DNA from: Acetobacter thailandicus
GTDB lineage: Bacteria; Pseudomonadota; Alphaproteobacteria; Acetobacterales; Acetobacteraceae
DNA: 64,000 nt
Direction: 5' to 3'
Assembly: GCF_011516655.1 (NCBI RefSeq)
Contig: NZ_WOSV01000009.1
Coordinates: forward strand, 26,074 to 90,073
Shown: piece after piece, positions 16,107 to 25,835 of the stretch
How positions within the stretch are numbered: the first letter of the stretch is position 1
Layout of the letters: each line of letters starts with the position of its first letter
Notes under the pieces: model-generated
The model's input: the letters and a program-made list of their open reading frames with translations, nothing else
What the model was told of the DNA's origin: nothing
Database searches by the model: none
Made by a program: the position numbers and the translations under genes

Positions 16107-19100
16107 ATGGATGCCATGCCCTCTCGTCTCTCTCTCTCTGATGCCCTGCGTGAACACGTCCTGCTCTGCGATGGTGGAATGGGCTCGCGTATTCAGATGC
16201 TCGATCTGGACCTGACACGCGATTACTGGGGACAGGAAAACTGTACTGAAATTCTTACTCTGTCACGCCCTGAACTGATTCGTGAAATCCATCGCGGTTA
16301 TTACGAAGCCGGTGCTGATATGGTCGAGACCAATACATTTGGCGGCTCTCCGATAACATTAAGCGAGTTCGGACTGACAGACAAAGCCCGCGAGATCAAT
16401 CGTAATTCTGCCATTCTGGCACGTGAGGCCGCTGAAAGCTTCTCTGATGGCCGCCACCGCTATGTTCTGGGCGCTGTAGGCCCTGGCACAAAACTTCCCT
16501 CTCTGGGTAACGTTGATTACGACACTCTTGAAGCCGCACTGACTGAGCAGGGACGCGGCCTGATTGAAGGCGGTGTCGATGCGTTTCTGATAGAAACCTG
16601 CCAGGACACCCTTCAGATCAAAGCGGCTGTCAACGCCATGAAAGCTGCCCGTGCAGAAATGGGCGTACATCTGCCTATCTTTGTGCAGGTAACCGTTGAG
16701 GCAACAGGTACTCTGCTGGTTGGCCCTGACATCGCCGCCGCAGCCACGGTTATTCACAGCCTGGACGTTGACCTGATGGGCCTTAACTGCGCCACAGGCC
16801 CGCAGGAAATGGCAGAGCACGTGCACTGGCTTTCCGAAAACTGGCCACGCCTGATCTCTGTACAGCCTAATGCAGGCCTGCCTGAACTGATTGATGGTCA
16901 GACACATTACCCTCTCTCCCCCGAGGAGATGGCCGCATGGGTAGAACGCTTTATTAACGAAGACGGCCTCAACCTTATTGGCGGCTGCTGTGGCACATCG
17001 ACACCTCATATCGCGGCTCTTGACGCCATGCTGCGCCGCCGCGCAGAGGGCACTGGCCACCACCGCCCGGCCCCTGCCAGACGCACATCTGTGTGGGTTC
17101 CTTCAGTCGCCAGTCTGTATAACCAGGTACCACTGAGACAGGAAAACGCCTATTTCTCTATTGGCGAGCGCTGCAATGCCAACGGGTCTAAAAAATGGCG
17201 TGAACTTCAGGAATCTCACGACTGGGACGGCTGCGTCTCGCTTGGTCGCGAGCAGACCAAAGAAGGCTCAAACGCCCTCGACATCTGTACCGCTTTTGTC
17301 GGGCGTAATGAAACAGCAGAAATGAATGAAGTGATCAGGCGCTTCACCTCATCAGTTAACGCCCCTCTGGTCATTGACTCAACCGAAACACCCGTGATCG
17401 AAGCCGCCCTGAAGCTGCATGGTGGCAAACCCATCATCAACTCCATCAATTTTGAAGACGGAGACGGCCCGGCAGCAGACCGCATGGCCCTCGCCCGTAA
17501 ATTCGGTGCCGCAGTCGTTGCTCTGACCATTGATGAAGAAGGGATGGCCCGCAAACCAGAAGACAAACTGCGTATCGCAAAGCGCCTGATCGAATTTGCC
17601 TGCGATCAGTACGGACTGCCGCAGTCTGACCTGATGATCGACCCGCTGACCTTCACCATCGCCACCGGTGCTGAAGATGACCGTAAGCTTGGGGTGTGGA
17701 CACTTGAAGGCATTAAACTGATCCGTGACAACTTCCCGGATGTGCAGATTGTTCTTGGTCTCTCCAATATTTCCTTCGGTCTGAATCCGGCAGCACGTGC
17801 CGTACTCAACTCTGTTTATCTCGACCATGCAGTCAAGGCCGGTATGACGGCTGCCATTGTGCATGTCTCAAAAATCCGCCCGCTGCACATGATAGCGCCA
17901 GAAGAAGTCAAAGTTGCAGAAGATCTGATCTTTGACCGCCGCACAGCAGATTATGACCCGCTGCAAACTCTGCTTGCCATGTTTGCGGACCGGAAGGCAT
18001 CTGAAGCCGTCAAGCGTAAAAAAGCAGACACCGCGCAGGAGCGACTCAAAGACCGCATTGTTGACGGTGACCGAAAAGGCCTGGAAGCAGACCTTGAAGA
18101 AGCCATGACAGAAATGTCACCACTCGACATCATCAACACAGTACTGCTTGACGGTATGAAAGTGGTTGGTGAGCTGTTTGGCGCAGGCAAAATGCAGCTG
18201 CCTTTTGTGCTTCAGTCTGCCGAAACTATGAAGGCTGCTGTTGCCTGGCTTGAACCTCATATGGATCGGGCTGAAGGCCAGCAGCGCGGCACAATCGTCC
18301 TGGCAACGGTTAAGGGTGATGTACACGATATTGGCAAAAACCTGGTTGATATCATTCTGACCAATAACGGCTACCGCGTAGTGAACCTGGGTATTAAAGT
18401 GCCCGTAGCTGACATGATCGAGGCTGCAAAACGCGAAAAAGCCGATGCCATTGGCATGTCAGGTCTGCTGGTTAAATCAACAGTGATTATGCGTGAAAAC
18501 CTCGAAGAAATCACCCGTGGCGGGCTCGACGTTCCCGTTCTTCTTGGAGGGGCGGCACTGACCCGCAACTATGTTGAAGAAGACTGCGTAGCCTCCTACA
18601 ACCCTTCAGGGCGGGTCGCTTATGCCCGTGATGCGTTTGATGGCCTCACGTTAATGGACCAGATTACGCAAAACCGCTTTGATGACTATCTCTCCGCTAT
18701 CAGCAAGCGTCGTGAGGGCAAAGCAAAACGTCAGGCTGCCCGTACACCTGAAGACAGCATTACACGCGGTTATGGTCCGGTCGACCGCGAAGCCGCCCGC
18801 GCCAGACGCACCAGGCTGACACAGGATGAGGCTGTACTGACCCCGCCCTTCTGGGGTAATAAAATCCTCTCTGTTCCGACAGAGGCGGTTATTCCTTTCC
18901 TCAATGAGCGCTCACTCTACCAGTTCCAGTGGGGGTTCAGAAAGCAGGGCCGTTCGCTCGATGAGTTTATGGTATGGGCGAAACAGGAGCTTCGACCTGT
19001 GCTCAGACGGATGCTCGACATCGCCGCGGCAGATAATATACTCACACCGCAGGCGTCATACGGCTACTGGAAAGCCGCAGGCGATGGTAATGACCTCGTT

Positions 19101-19622
19101 TTATTTGATGAAGATGGCATAACGGAAGCCGCACGCTTTACTCTGCCTCGTCAGCCACGTGAAGATGGTGAATGTATTGCTGACTTTGTGCGTGATATTT
19201 CTGACGCACAGCGTGACGTTGTCGCCCTGCAGGTTGTTACCGTGGGGCAGAAAGCCTCTGACATTGCCCGCGACTGGTTTGAAGAGAACCGCTACCAGGA
19301 TTATCTCTACCTGCACGGTCTCTCAGTTGAAATTGCTGAAGCTATGGCGGAATATACCCACAAGCGCATTCGTTCAGAACTTGGCTTTGCCATTGAAGAC
19401 GACCGTAATATGGAAAAACTGCTTCAGCAGGGCTATCGTGGGTCACGCTATTCTTTCGGCTACCCGGCCTGCCCGCGCCTGGAAGATCAGCACCCTATTC
19501 TCAAGCTGCTGAATGCACCTGATATTGGGGTATCTCTGACAGACGGTGATCAGCTTCACCCGGAACAATCAACATCTGCGCTTGTTATTATGAACAAACA
19601 TGCGAGATACTTCACTATCTGA
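16107..19622 (+). CDS. metH: cobalamin-dependent methionine synthase
   Basis: 1171 aa, full length. It carries all four modules: homocysteine/zinc domain (~10-320, GLNCATGP and GGCCGTS supplying Cys ligands), pterin/methyltetrahydrofolate domain (~350-620, ERCNANGSKKW, SINFEDGDG), cobalamin cap plus B12-binding domain (~650-890, with DVHDIGKN carrying the B12-ligating His), and the AdoMet reactivation domain at the C-terminus (GYRGSRYSFGYPACP). It transfers a methyl group from methyl-THF to homocysteine. The ATG at 16107 (or 16116) lacks a visible SD but lies immediately before the conserved catalytic domain. A hairpin-rich leader precedes it. Confidence 0.96.
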   Translation: MDAMPSRLSLSDALREHVLLCDGGMGSRIQMLDLDLTRDYWGQENCTEILTLSRPELIREIHRGYYEAGADMVETNTFGGSPITLSEFGLTDKAREINRNSAILAREAAESFSDGRHRYVLGAVGPGTKLPSLGNVDYDTLEAALTEQGRGLIEGGVDAFLIETCQDTLQIKAAVNAMKAARAEMGVHLPIFVQVTVEATGTLLVGPDIAAAATVIHSLDVDLMGLNCATGPQEMAEHVHWLSENWPRLISVQPNAGLPELIDGQTHYPLSPEEMAAWVERFINEDGLNLIGGCCGTSTPHIAALDAMLRRRAEGTGHHRPAPARRTSVWVPSVASLYNQVPLRQENAYFSIGERCNANGSKKWRELQESHDWDGCVSLGREQTKEGSNALDICTAFVGRNETAEMNEVIRRFTSSVNAPLVIDSTETPVIEAALKLHGGKPIINSINFEDGDGPAADRMALARKFGAAVVALTIDEEGMARKPEDKLRIAKRLIEFACDQYGLPQSDLMIDPLTFTIATGAEDDRKLGVWTLEGIKLIRDNFPDVQIVLGLSNISFGLNPAARAVLNSVYLDHAVKAGMTAAIVHVSKIRPLHMIAPEEVKVAEDLIFDRRTADYDPLQTLLAMFADRKASEAVKRKKADTAQERLKDRIVDGDRKGLEADLEEAMTEMSPLDIINTVLLDGMKVVGELFGAGKMQLPFVLQSAETMKAAVAWLEPHMDRAEGQQRGTIVLATVKGDVHDIGKNLVDIILTNNGYRVVNLGIKVPVADMIEAAKREKADAIGMSGLLVKSTVIMRENLEEITRGGLDVPVLLGGAALTRNYVEEDCVASYNPSGRVAYARDAFDGLTLMDQITQNRFDDYLSAISKRREGKAKRQAARTPEDSITRGYGPVDREAARARRTRLTQDEAVLTPPFWGNKILSVPTEAVIPFLNERSLYQFQWGFRKQGRSLDEFMVWAKQELRPVLRRMLDIAAADNILTPQASYGYWKAAGDGNDLVLFDEDGITEAARFTLPRQPREDGECIADFVRDISDAQRDVVALQVVTVGQKASDIARDWFEENRYQDYLYLHGLSVEIAEAMAEYTHKRIRSELGFAIEDDRNMEKLLQQGYRGSRYSFGYPACPRLEDQHPILKLLNAPDIGVSLTDGDQLHPEQSTSALVIMNKHARYFTI

Positions 19623-19639
19623 GACTATCAGCCTGGATT

Positions 19640-19680
19640 TTTTCTTATAAAAACCCGGGCTGACGGTTTTTATAAGAAAA
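19640..19680. repeat. perfect 16-bp inverted repeat between metH and the Na/Pi cotransporter gene
   Basis: The arms TTTTCTTATAAAAACC (19640-19655) and GGTTTTTATAAGAAAA (19665-19680) are perfectly complementary around a 9-base loop. It directly abuts AGGAA, the likely SD of the GTG at 19696. It could act as a metH terminator or as an RNA/protein control site for the downstream gene; the AT-rich stem without a separate T-run is unlike a classical terminator. Confidence 0.7.
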
Positions 19681-19695
19681 AGGAACGCCCATAAC

Positions 19696-21348
19696 GTGGC
19701 TCTGCTAACGCTTATTAATCTGGCCGGAAGTATCGCGCTGCTGTTATGGGGCGTACATATGGTGCAGACCGGCGTACAGCGAGCCTGCGGTGCACGCCTT
19801 AACAGCCTGCTGGCCCGTATGCTGGGCAATCGCTTTCAGGCATTTCTGACAGGTCTTGGCATAACAGCTATCCTTCAGTCTTCAACCGCAACAGGGCTGA
19901 TGATTACAGGCCTGGCAGGACGTGGCCAGCTTGAGCTGGCACCGGCTCTGGCTGTTATGCTGGGTGCCAATGTTGGCACCACACTCATTGTTCAGCTCCT
20001 TTCGTTTGATGTCTCCTCCATCGCGCCGGCATTTGTATTAACCGGAGTCATGCTGTTTCGCCGCAGTCAGGGCGCATGGCGCGATTCAGGCCGTGCTTTT
20101 ATTGGCCTGGGACTGATCCTGATCTCACTGCGACAGTTTCTGGTTCTGCTTGGACCATATACTCATAAAGCAGAGTTTACGGCGGTTCTGGCCTCTATGG
20201 GCTCACATGATATTGCCGCTATTCTGCTGGGAGCTGTCATTACCTGGCTCAGCCATTCTTCTGTTGCCACGGTTATGCTGGTTTCAACCTTTGCAACCAG
20301 CAACACCATCACCCCGGAAACAGCTCTGGCCCTTATTCTGGGTGCCAATATCGGTACCTCCATTAACCCCGTAATGGAAGGGAACCGTACCAGCCCTATT
20401 GCCCGCCGTATTTCTATGGGTAACCTGCTGGTGCGTATCGTCGGGGCATGTATGCTGCTGCCGGTTCTGCCATGGATCAGCACCCTGATTACACGCCTCG
20501 AGCCTGATGCCGCCCGCCAGGTAGCCAACTTCCATACTCTGTTTAATGTTGGCCTCGCGGTTATTATGCTACCCGCCCTGAAAATATATACCAGATTAAT
20601 GGAAAAACTCATCCCGGACATTCCGGATGACAAAAAACAATCTCCAGGCACTCCACGCTATCTGGATACACTCCTCCTTGATAAGGCGCCTCAGCTGGCC
20701 ATTGGCAGTGCCGCCCGCGAAGCCATGCGGCTGTGTGACCTTCTTGTAACCATGCTCGCGACTATGGGCGAAGGTATGAACACGACTGACCCGTCCCGTG
20801 CAGCGTCAGCCCGCCCTTTAGGTAACGCCATTGAAGATCTGGGCGCGTCTATCCGTTCTTATCTGGCCGGGCTCGACCCCGAAACTGCCAGTGAACCGGA
20901 AATGGAGGCCGCTGAGGAAATTCTGGCATTCTGTAATCAGCTCCTGCATGCTGAAGACATTGTAGAACGCAGCCTTGTGCCTATGGTACAAAAAATGGCG
21001 CGCCAGCGTATTTCTTTGCCTCCGTCACTTCAGGTGCCCGTGCAGAAAATGATGGATCAGCTCGCACGCAACCTGAATATCTGCGCGACTGTTCTGCTAC
21101 GACAAAACACTTCGGAGACCAACCCACTGGCAGGCCAGAAGGATTTTTTCCGAACACTTGAATCAACAGCAACTGCTGCCTATTTTGAGCGCCTGCGCAA
21201 ACAACCCGGAGACAGCAATTCATCAGCTGAATATAACCTGCGGGAGGAAGTGGTGACCTATCAGCTCACCCTTTTACGTGACCTTCGCCGTGTCAATACG
21301 CATATTGTTGCCGCAGCGTCTTACTCACTCCCTACAGGAGAAGACTGA
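19696..21348 (+). CDS. Na+/phosphate cotransporter family protein (PNaS, NptA/YjbB-like)
   Basis: 550 aa; GTG start with AGGAA upstream. The N-terminal half has about eight hydrophobic segments and two inverted-repeat phosphate-binding motifs: ITAILQSSTATGLMITGLA (Q-S-S-T) with GANVGTTL, and WLSHSSVATVML with GANIGTS. The C-terminal ~200 residues are soluble and helical, resembling the PhoU-like domain of bacterial family members. It probably moves phosphate with sodium, often outward in bacteria. It lies 2 bp before cvpA and seems to share an operon with cvpA and purF. Confidence 0.9.
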   Translation: MALLTLINLAGSIALLLWGVHMVQTGVQRACGARLNSLLARMLGNRFQAFLTGLGITAILQSSTATGLMITGLAGRGQLELAPALAVMLGANVGTTLIVQLLSFDVSSIAPAFVLTGVMLFRRSQGAWRDSGRAFIGLGLILISLRQFLVLLGPYTHKAEFTAVLASMGSHDIAAILLGAVITWLSHSSVATVMLVSTFATSNTITPETALALILGANIGTSINPVMEGNRTSPIARRISMGNLLVRIVGACMLLPVLPWISTLITRLEPDAARQVANFHTLFNVGLAVIMLPALKIYTRLMEKLIPDIPDDKKQSPGTPRYLDTLLLDKAPQLAIGSAAREAMRLCDLLVTMLATMGEGMNTTDPSRAASARPLGNAIEDLGASIRSYLAGLDPETASEPEMEAAEEILAFCNQLLHAEDIVERSLVPMVQKMARQRISLPPSLQVPVQKMMDQLARNLNICATVLLRQNTSETNPLAGQKDFFRTLESTATAAYFERLRKQPGDSNSSAEYNLREEVVTYQLTLLRDLRRVNTHIVAAASYSLPTGED

Positions 21349-21350
21349 AC

Positions 21351-21875
21351 GTGGCTGCGATCGATATTATCGCGCTTGTCCTCGTTACTTTATCTGTGCT
21401 GCATGGCCTTATACGGGGCTTTGCCAGGCAGGCACTTGGCATAGGGGGGTGGGTTATCGCTCTGCTACTGGCCTGCCGTTACTATACTAACCTGATTCCC
21501 TGGACCCGCTCCTTCATCCACGACCATACTGTGGCAGATATTACCGCCTTTATTTCACTGATGCTCGTGCTGCTTGTCGTGGCTTCATTCGCCTCTTCCC
21601 TGATCGTGCGGGTGATTCATCAATCAGCCCTTCAGGGGCTCGACCACACACTGGGTGCCCTTTTTGGACTTGCGCGCGGGGTCCTTCTGGTTTTATTGCT
21701 TTTTGTGTCTGCACAGTGGCTTTTACCCCCGGAAGATATCCATGATATTGAAAATAAAGGGAAATTTACACCCTATATCCGGATGGGAGTCGCTTACATT
21801 CAGCCTTTTATGCCTGATTTTACGACAAAAGGGGTTGCGCCAGATCGCACAGCAGGTCATGACGCCACCTTATAG
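21351..21875 (+). CDS. cvpA: CvpA family membrane protein
   Basis: 174 aa, GTG start after an AGGAGAAG motif. Four hydrophobic segments within residues ~1-125. Typical family features are IDIIALVLVTLSVLHGLIRG at the start and the conserved loop LDHTLGALFGLARG. Family members are inner-membrane proteins linked to colicin V production, purine synthesis context and envelope stress. Position directly upstream of purF is the classical arrangement. Confidence 0.93.
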   Translation: MAAIDIIALVLVTLSVLHGLIRGFARQALGIGGWVIALLLACRYYTNLIPWTRSFIHDHTVADITAFISLMLVLLVVASFASSLIVRVIHQSALQGLDHTLGALFGLARGVLLVLLLFVSAQWLLPPEDIHDIENKGKFTPYIRMGVAYIQPFMPDFTTKGVAPDRTAGHDATL

Positions 21876-21920
21876 CTCATTTGGCACTTTTTCGGCTTTC
21901 TGCGGAGACCCTTCTTACTC

Positions 21921-23396
21921 ATGAATGCCCCCGGTTCCTTACCCCCCGTACCATCAGCACATGATGATGATCATCTGCACGAAGAATGTGCTGTTTTTGG
22001 CATCTGGAACGCCAGAAATGCTGCCGCTCTGACTACTCTTGGCCTGCATGCTCTCCAGCACCGTGGCCAGGAAGCAGCTGGTATCGTCTCATGCGATGAC
22101 AACTCTGAATTCTACTCCCACCGCGGACTGGGACTCGTCAGCGACGTTTTCAGTGACCCGCGCGTTATGGCAACACTTAAAGGCAACCGTGCCATCGGGC
22201 ACAACCGCTACGCCACAACAGGCGCAACACTGCTACGCAATGTGCAGCCCTTATTTGCTGAGTTCGCCTTTGGTGGCCTGGCTGTTGCCCACAATGGCAA
22301 CCTGACAAACTCAGAAACACTGCGTAAAGAACTGATCCTGCGCGGATGCCTCTTTCAGTCCACCATGGATACAGAGGTCTTTGTTCATCTGATCGCGACC
22401 TCTCTCTATGCAACTGTTGAAGACCGCCTGATTGACGCTCTAAAACGTGTTACCGGTGCTTACTCACTGGTTGTTCTGTCAGGTGATGCCCTGATCGGTG
22501 CCCGCGACCCTATGGGCGTTCGCCCGCTGGTTCTGGGGCGCCTGAGCGGTACAGATGGTGATGGCGACAGCTGGGTTCTGGCATCTGAAACCTGTGGTCT
22601 TGATATTATCGGCGCAGAGTTCGTCAGAGATATCGAACCAGGCGAGCTTGTCATTATTGATAATGATGGCGTGCGCTCTCTGCGCCCGTTTGGTCAGACC
22701 AAACCCCATTTTTGTATCTTTGAATATATCTACTTTGCACGTCCCGATTCTGTCCTTGAGGGGTTGCCGGTTTATGCGGTCAGAAAGCAGATCGGTCAGG
22801 AACTTGCCCGCGAAAGTGGCGTTGAGGCAGATATCGTTGTGCCTGTACCGGATTCAGGTGTGCCTTCTGCCATGGGGTATGCTGAAGCCAGCGGCATTCC
22901 TTTCGAGCTGGGTATTATCCGCAATCACTATGTTGGCCGTACCTTCATTGAACCCACTGACCAGATCAGAAACCTGGGCGTTAAAATGAAGCATTCGACA
23001 AACCGCCCTGCTCTGAATGGTAAGCGCGTTATTCTGGTCGATGATTCAATTGTACGCGGCACAACCTCACGTAAAATCGTCGACATGGTACGGGCTGCCG
23101 GCGCGAAAGAAGTGCACATGCGCATTTCCTCTCCGCCAACTCAGCACTCCTGCTTTTATGGTATCGATACCCCTGAGCGCAGCCAGCTGCTCGCCGCACA
23201 GCACGACCTGAAGAAAATGGCTGAACTGATTGGCGTTGACAGCCTTGCCTTTATCTCTCAGGACGGCCTCTACCGTGCTATGGGCTATGAAAGCCGTGAA
23301 TCCTGCCGCGATCGTTATTGCGATGCGTGCTTTACCGGTGACTACCCTATTCCGCTCATTGACCATGATAAAGAATTTGGTACAGGCACTGCCTGA
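21921..23396 (+). CDS. purF: amidophosphoribosyltransferase
   Basis: 491 aa; first committed step of purine synthesis, converting PRPP and glutamine to phosphoribosylamine. A 22-residue propeptide precedes the nucleophile Cys23 (HLHEECAVFGIWN), followed by the glutamine-amidotransferase fold (HRGQEAAG, GHNRYATTG, AHNGNL). The PRPP site is VILVDDSIVRGTTSRKIV. C-terminal cysteines (CRDRYCDACF) with the propeptide suggest the B. subtilis-type [4Fe-4S] enzyme. ATG with GGAGA upstream. Downstream of cvpA. Confidence 0.96.
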   Translation: MNAPGSLPPVPSAHDDDHLHEECAVFGIWNARNAAALTTLGLHALQHRGQEAAGIVSCDDNSEFYSHRGLGLVSDVFSDPRVMATLKGNRAIGHNRYATTGATLLRNVQPLFAEFAFGGLAVAHNGNLTNSETLRKELILRGCLFQSTMDTEVFVHLIATSLYATVEDRLIDALKRVTGAYSLVVLSGDALIGARDPMGVRPLVLGRLSGTDGDGDSWVLASETCGLDIIGAEFVRDIEPGELVIIDNDGVRSLRPFGQTKPHFCIFEYIYFARPDSVLEGLPVYAVRKQIGQELARESGVEADIVVPVPDSGVPSAMGYAEASGIPFELGIIRNHYVGRTFIEPTDQIRNLGVKMKHSTNRPALNGKRVILVDDSIVRGTTSRKIVDMVRAAGAKEVHMRISSPPTQHSCFYGIDTPERSQLLAAQHDLKKMAELIGVDSLAFISQDGLYRAMGYESRESCRDRYCDACFTGDYPIPLIDHDKEFGTGTA

Positions 23397-23409
23397 GGCA
23401 AAGCCAGAC

Positions 23410-23446
23410 AAAAAAAGGAGCTTCCGTAAGGAAGCTCCTTTTTTTA
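23410..23446 (+). terminator. bidirectional intrinsic terminator between purF and pqiC
   Basis: A 10-bp stem AGGAGCTTCC/GGAAGCTCCT with a GTAA loop, flanked by an A-run on the left and a T-run on the right. It can therefore end transcription of purF (plus) and of the convergent pqi operon (minus). Confidence 0.92.
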
Positions 23447-23468
23447 TAACCAGCCTAAAGCTTTTTAT

Positions 23469-24128
23469 TTACTGAGACGTAACCTGCCGGGAGGCCTGAT
23501 CTGCCTGCAACATTCTCAGCTGAGTTGCCGCTGTATCAGATAACTGCCCCAGCAGCAGACTCATATCCTGAATCAAAGCAGCTGAAGAAGACGGAGCCTT
23601 CCCCTCAAGAGTCAGACGCTGCATATAAAAAGGCTGATTTGTATCAATTGCACGCACTGACAAAATCGCTTCAAGCTGCGTACGACCTGACGGCCCCCGA
23701 CTGAAGTGAGTGACCGAAAGCTCGACATAAGCATCCGGCTGCGTTGAAACAGCATCATTCTCAGCAAAAACAGCCGAGCCGGGCAAACGCTGTGCAATAT
23801 CACCTGCCAGAGCATGACTTATCTGAGCAGAGAGAGAGTCACTCCAGGCATCATTCTGAGAAAGTGTCAGTCGATAACCTGAATCAGCCGTTACAATACG
23901 ATCCCGATCCAGGCCAGAGGCAATGGTAGGAAGCCGCACTTCGACATAACGCGGACCACCTGATAAGGGCTGCCCGGGTGTAACGGCAAGCGTATAAAAT
24001 GCCGGATTGGCACCTGAAGAGCAGGCTGTAAGTGATGTTGCCATAACACTCAGCGCTGCAAAACCAGATAAAAAAGAACGGCGCCCAGAAAAAGAACGGG
24101 CAGACCGAAGAGCAAAAAGCATTTTCAT
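23469..24128 (-). CDS. pqiC: PqiC-type ABC transport auxiliary lipoprotein
   Basis: 219 aa with a long N-terminal signal ending in a lipobox-like SLTAC (Cys at about residue 36), then NPAFYTLAVTPG, the typical start of the mature PqiC/DUF330 domain. The domain continues with VEVRLPTIASGLDRDRIV and SDSLSAQISHALAGDI. PqiC is an outer-membrane lipoprotein docking the PqiB tube in E. coli. It follows pqiB by 3 bp. Paralogous in fold to the lipoprotein at 3323-3916. Confidence 0.88.
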   Translation of the reverse strand: MKMLFALRSARSFSGRRSFLSGFAALSVMATSLTACSSGANPAFYTLAVTPGQPLSGGPRYVEVRLPTIASGLDRDRIVTADSGYRLTLSQNDAWSDSLSAQISHALAGDIAQRLPGSAVFAENDAVSTQPDAYVELSVTHFSRGPSGRTQLEAILSVRAIDTNQPFYMQRLTLEGKAPSSSAALIQDMSLLLGQLSDTAATQLRMLQADQASRQVTSQ

Positions 24129-24131
24129 GGC

Positions 24132-25835
24132 TTAACGTCCTGATATCAGCGCAGAAGGATGATTTGTCAGAAAATCAGCCAGGAAACGCATAGAACGGGC
24201 GGTCTGACTCAACTGAAGAATCATGGTTTGCATATTACGATAGAAGTCTGTGTTCTTACCATAACTGCCCATAAGCTTGTTGGCATTCGCGATTGTCTGC
24301 TCAAGCTGCTTCGTCATGGCAGGCAGGCTTTGCATCAGTGGTGCAGTACCTTTACGCAGTTCGGTGCTCATGACCTGCAGATTCTGTAATGACGCTCTCA
24401 GACTGGTCAGGCTTTGACGCACATCCGGGCTGACCAGTGTCTGATCAGCATGAGCCAGAAGATTGCTTGCGTTCACACCAAGCTGCTCAAACGGTACACC
24501 AGCAAGACGTGCTGCCACTGTGGAGAGAGATTCCATAATGCCATTCATACCACCAGGCTGGCCAGGAATAACGAGGGTCGTGCCGTCCATCTCCACCTGA
24601 GCAGGCTGAGCATTTTTAACGAAATTGAGCGAGATCATACTTTCGCCAGTAAGAAAACTCACACTGTCAACAGAAGCACGCAGCCCGTGCTGAACCAGAG
24701 TTCTGAAAATATCTGTTAATGCACCATGCTTAAGCTTATTAGCGTCAAGAACACGCTCCGGCTGAATCTGCATACCAACACGAACGCGAGGCTGATCAGT
24801 CTTCGCATTCATCTCAAATTTCACGCTGGTCACATTACCTATCTGCAGGCCGAACATGCTCACTTTGCTGCCAACAGTCAGACCCTGCACTGAAGATGTC
24901 AGGTAAGTCACAAGCGGCACACGCTCATGATAACCGGCTGTTTCAGCATCTTCCCTGCTCTCATACAGCTTAAACAACGTATTCTCAGGCGCGTCGTACT
25001 GCGTCACGGTGTCATATTTAAGCGGCAGGCCAAAAGCGACCCCCCCTGAGAACAACGCCTGCAACGACTGCAACTGCACCTTGAGACCACCAGCACCAAA
25101 ACCAACAGTGACACCCGACACGTTCCAGAAACGCGTGTCTGTGTGCAGATATCTGTCATAAGGCTGACGAATAAACAGCTCAATAAGTACTGGCCCAATC
25201 CCGCCAGGAGGCATGGTGTAACCCAGCACCTCACCAACAACCATATCACGGAAGAAAACCGGTGCTCCCGTACCAATAGACCCGATTGAAGAGGCAAGCA
25301 GATAATATGTCTGACCTGGCTGGTCAGAGGTTATACCTGGCGGTGATTCGAGGCCGCGAAAATGAGTAACATGCCATAGATCTTTCTCACCTGGCGTTAC
25401 CAGCCCCGGGTCGAACGCGATATAGGCACCTGATAAAAGGGTCTCAAGACCTGTAATACTGGCCCCGTTAATACGCGGACGAACCACCCAGAACCTGGCG
25501 CGGTTTGTCAGCATATAGCTTGTGCCTGCATTCATACGAATACGAACCTCAACATGGCTCATATCATCGACAAGCATAATTTTCTCGACAGTACCGAGCA
25601 CAACTGACTTATTTTTAACCTGCGTCTGACCACTGGTCAGACCATCAGCAGTGTCAAAAATCACCGTCACTTCGGGCCCGTTATTGGCAAAACTACGCCA
25701 GACCAGAAAACCTGCAATGAAAATAGAGAGAACAGGAATGATCCAGATAATTGAAAACCGGATACGACGCAGGGCAGAATCAGGCATAGCATCATCCTGA
25801 TCCGGTGAGTTGTTATGTGTATTCTGCTTATTCAC
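24132..25835 (-). CDS. pqiB: PqiB-type MCE intermembrane transport protein
   Basis: 567 aa, GTG start overlapping the pqiA stop (GTGA). An N-terminal transmembrane helix (~27-47, SIIWIIPVLSIFIAGFLVW) is followed by three MCE domains: ~53-145 with DTADGLTSGQTQVKNKSVVL, ~165-270 with GSIGTGAPVFFRDMVVGEVL, and ~305-405 with SSVQGLTVGSKVSMFGLQIG. A C-terminal helical segment follows. Three domains plus the tail build the syringe-like tunnel known for PqiB. It works with pqiA and pqiC in the same operon. Confidence 0.95.
   Translation of the reverse strand: MNKQNTHNNSPDQDDAMPDSALRRIRFSIIWIIPVLSIFIAGFLVWRSFANNGPEVTVIFDTADGLTSGQTQVKNKSVVLGTVEKIMLVDDMSHVEVRIRMNAGTSYMLTNRARFWVVRPRINGASITGLETLLSGAYIAFDPGLVTPGEKDLWHVTHFRGLESPPGITSDQPGQTYYLLASSIGSIGTGAPVFFRDMVVGEVLGYTMPPGGIGPVLIELFIRQPYDRYLHTDTRFWNVSGVTVGFGAGGLKVQLQSLQALFSGGVAFGLPLKYDTVTQYDAPENTLFKLYESREDAETAGYHERVPLVTYLTSSVQGLTVGSKVSMFGLQIGNVTSVKFEMNAKTDQPRVRVGMQIQPERVLDANKLKHGALTDIFRTLVQHGLRASVDSVSFLTGESMISLNFVKNAQPAQVEMDGTTLVIPGQPGGMNGIMESLSTVAARLAGVPFEQLGVNASNLLAHADQTLVSPDVRQSLTSLRASLQNLQVMSTELRKGTAPLMQSLPAMTKQLEQTIANANKLMGSYGKNTDFYRNMQTMILQLSQTARSMRFLADFLTNHPSALISGR

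Noticed and set aside
15638..16117. Reading the CobW-like frame as a 159-aa gene starting at 16117
   Set aside because: The first 44 codons overlap the metH start and hairpins and look unlike protein. A GTG at 15985 with a good SD gives a more credible 115-aa product.
16359..17063. Long minus-strand ORF (234 aa) inside metH
   Set aside because: It lies entirely within the well-supported metH gene on the opposite strand and has no motifs.
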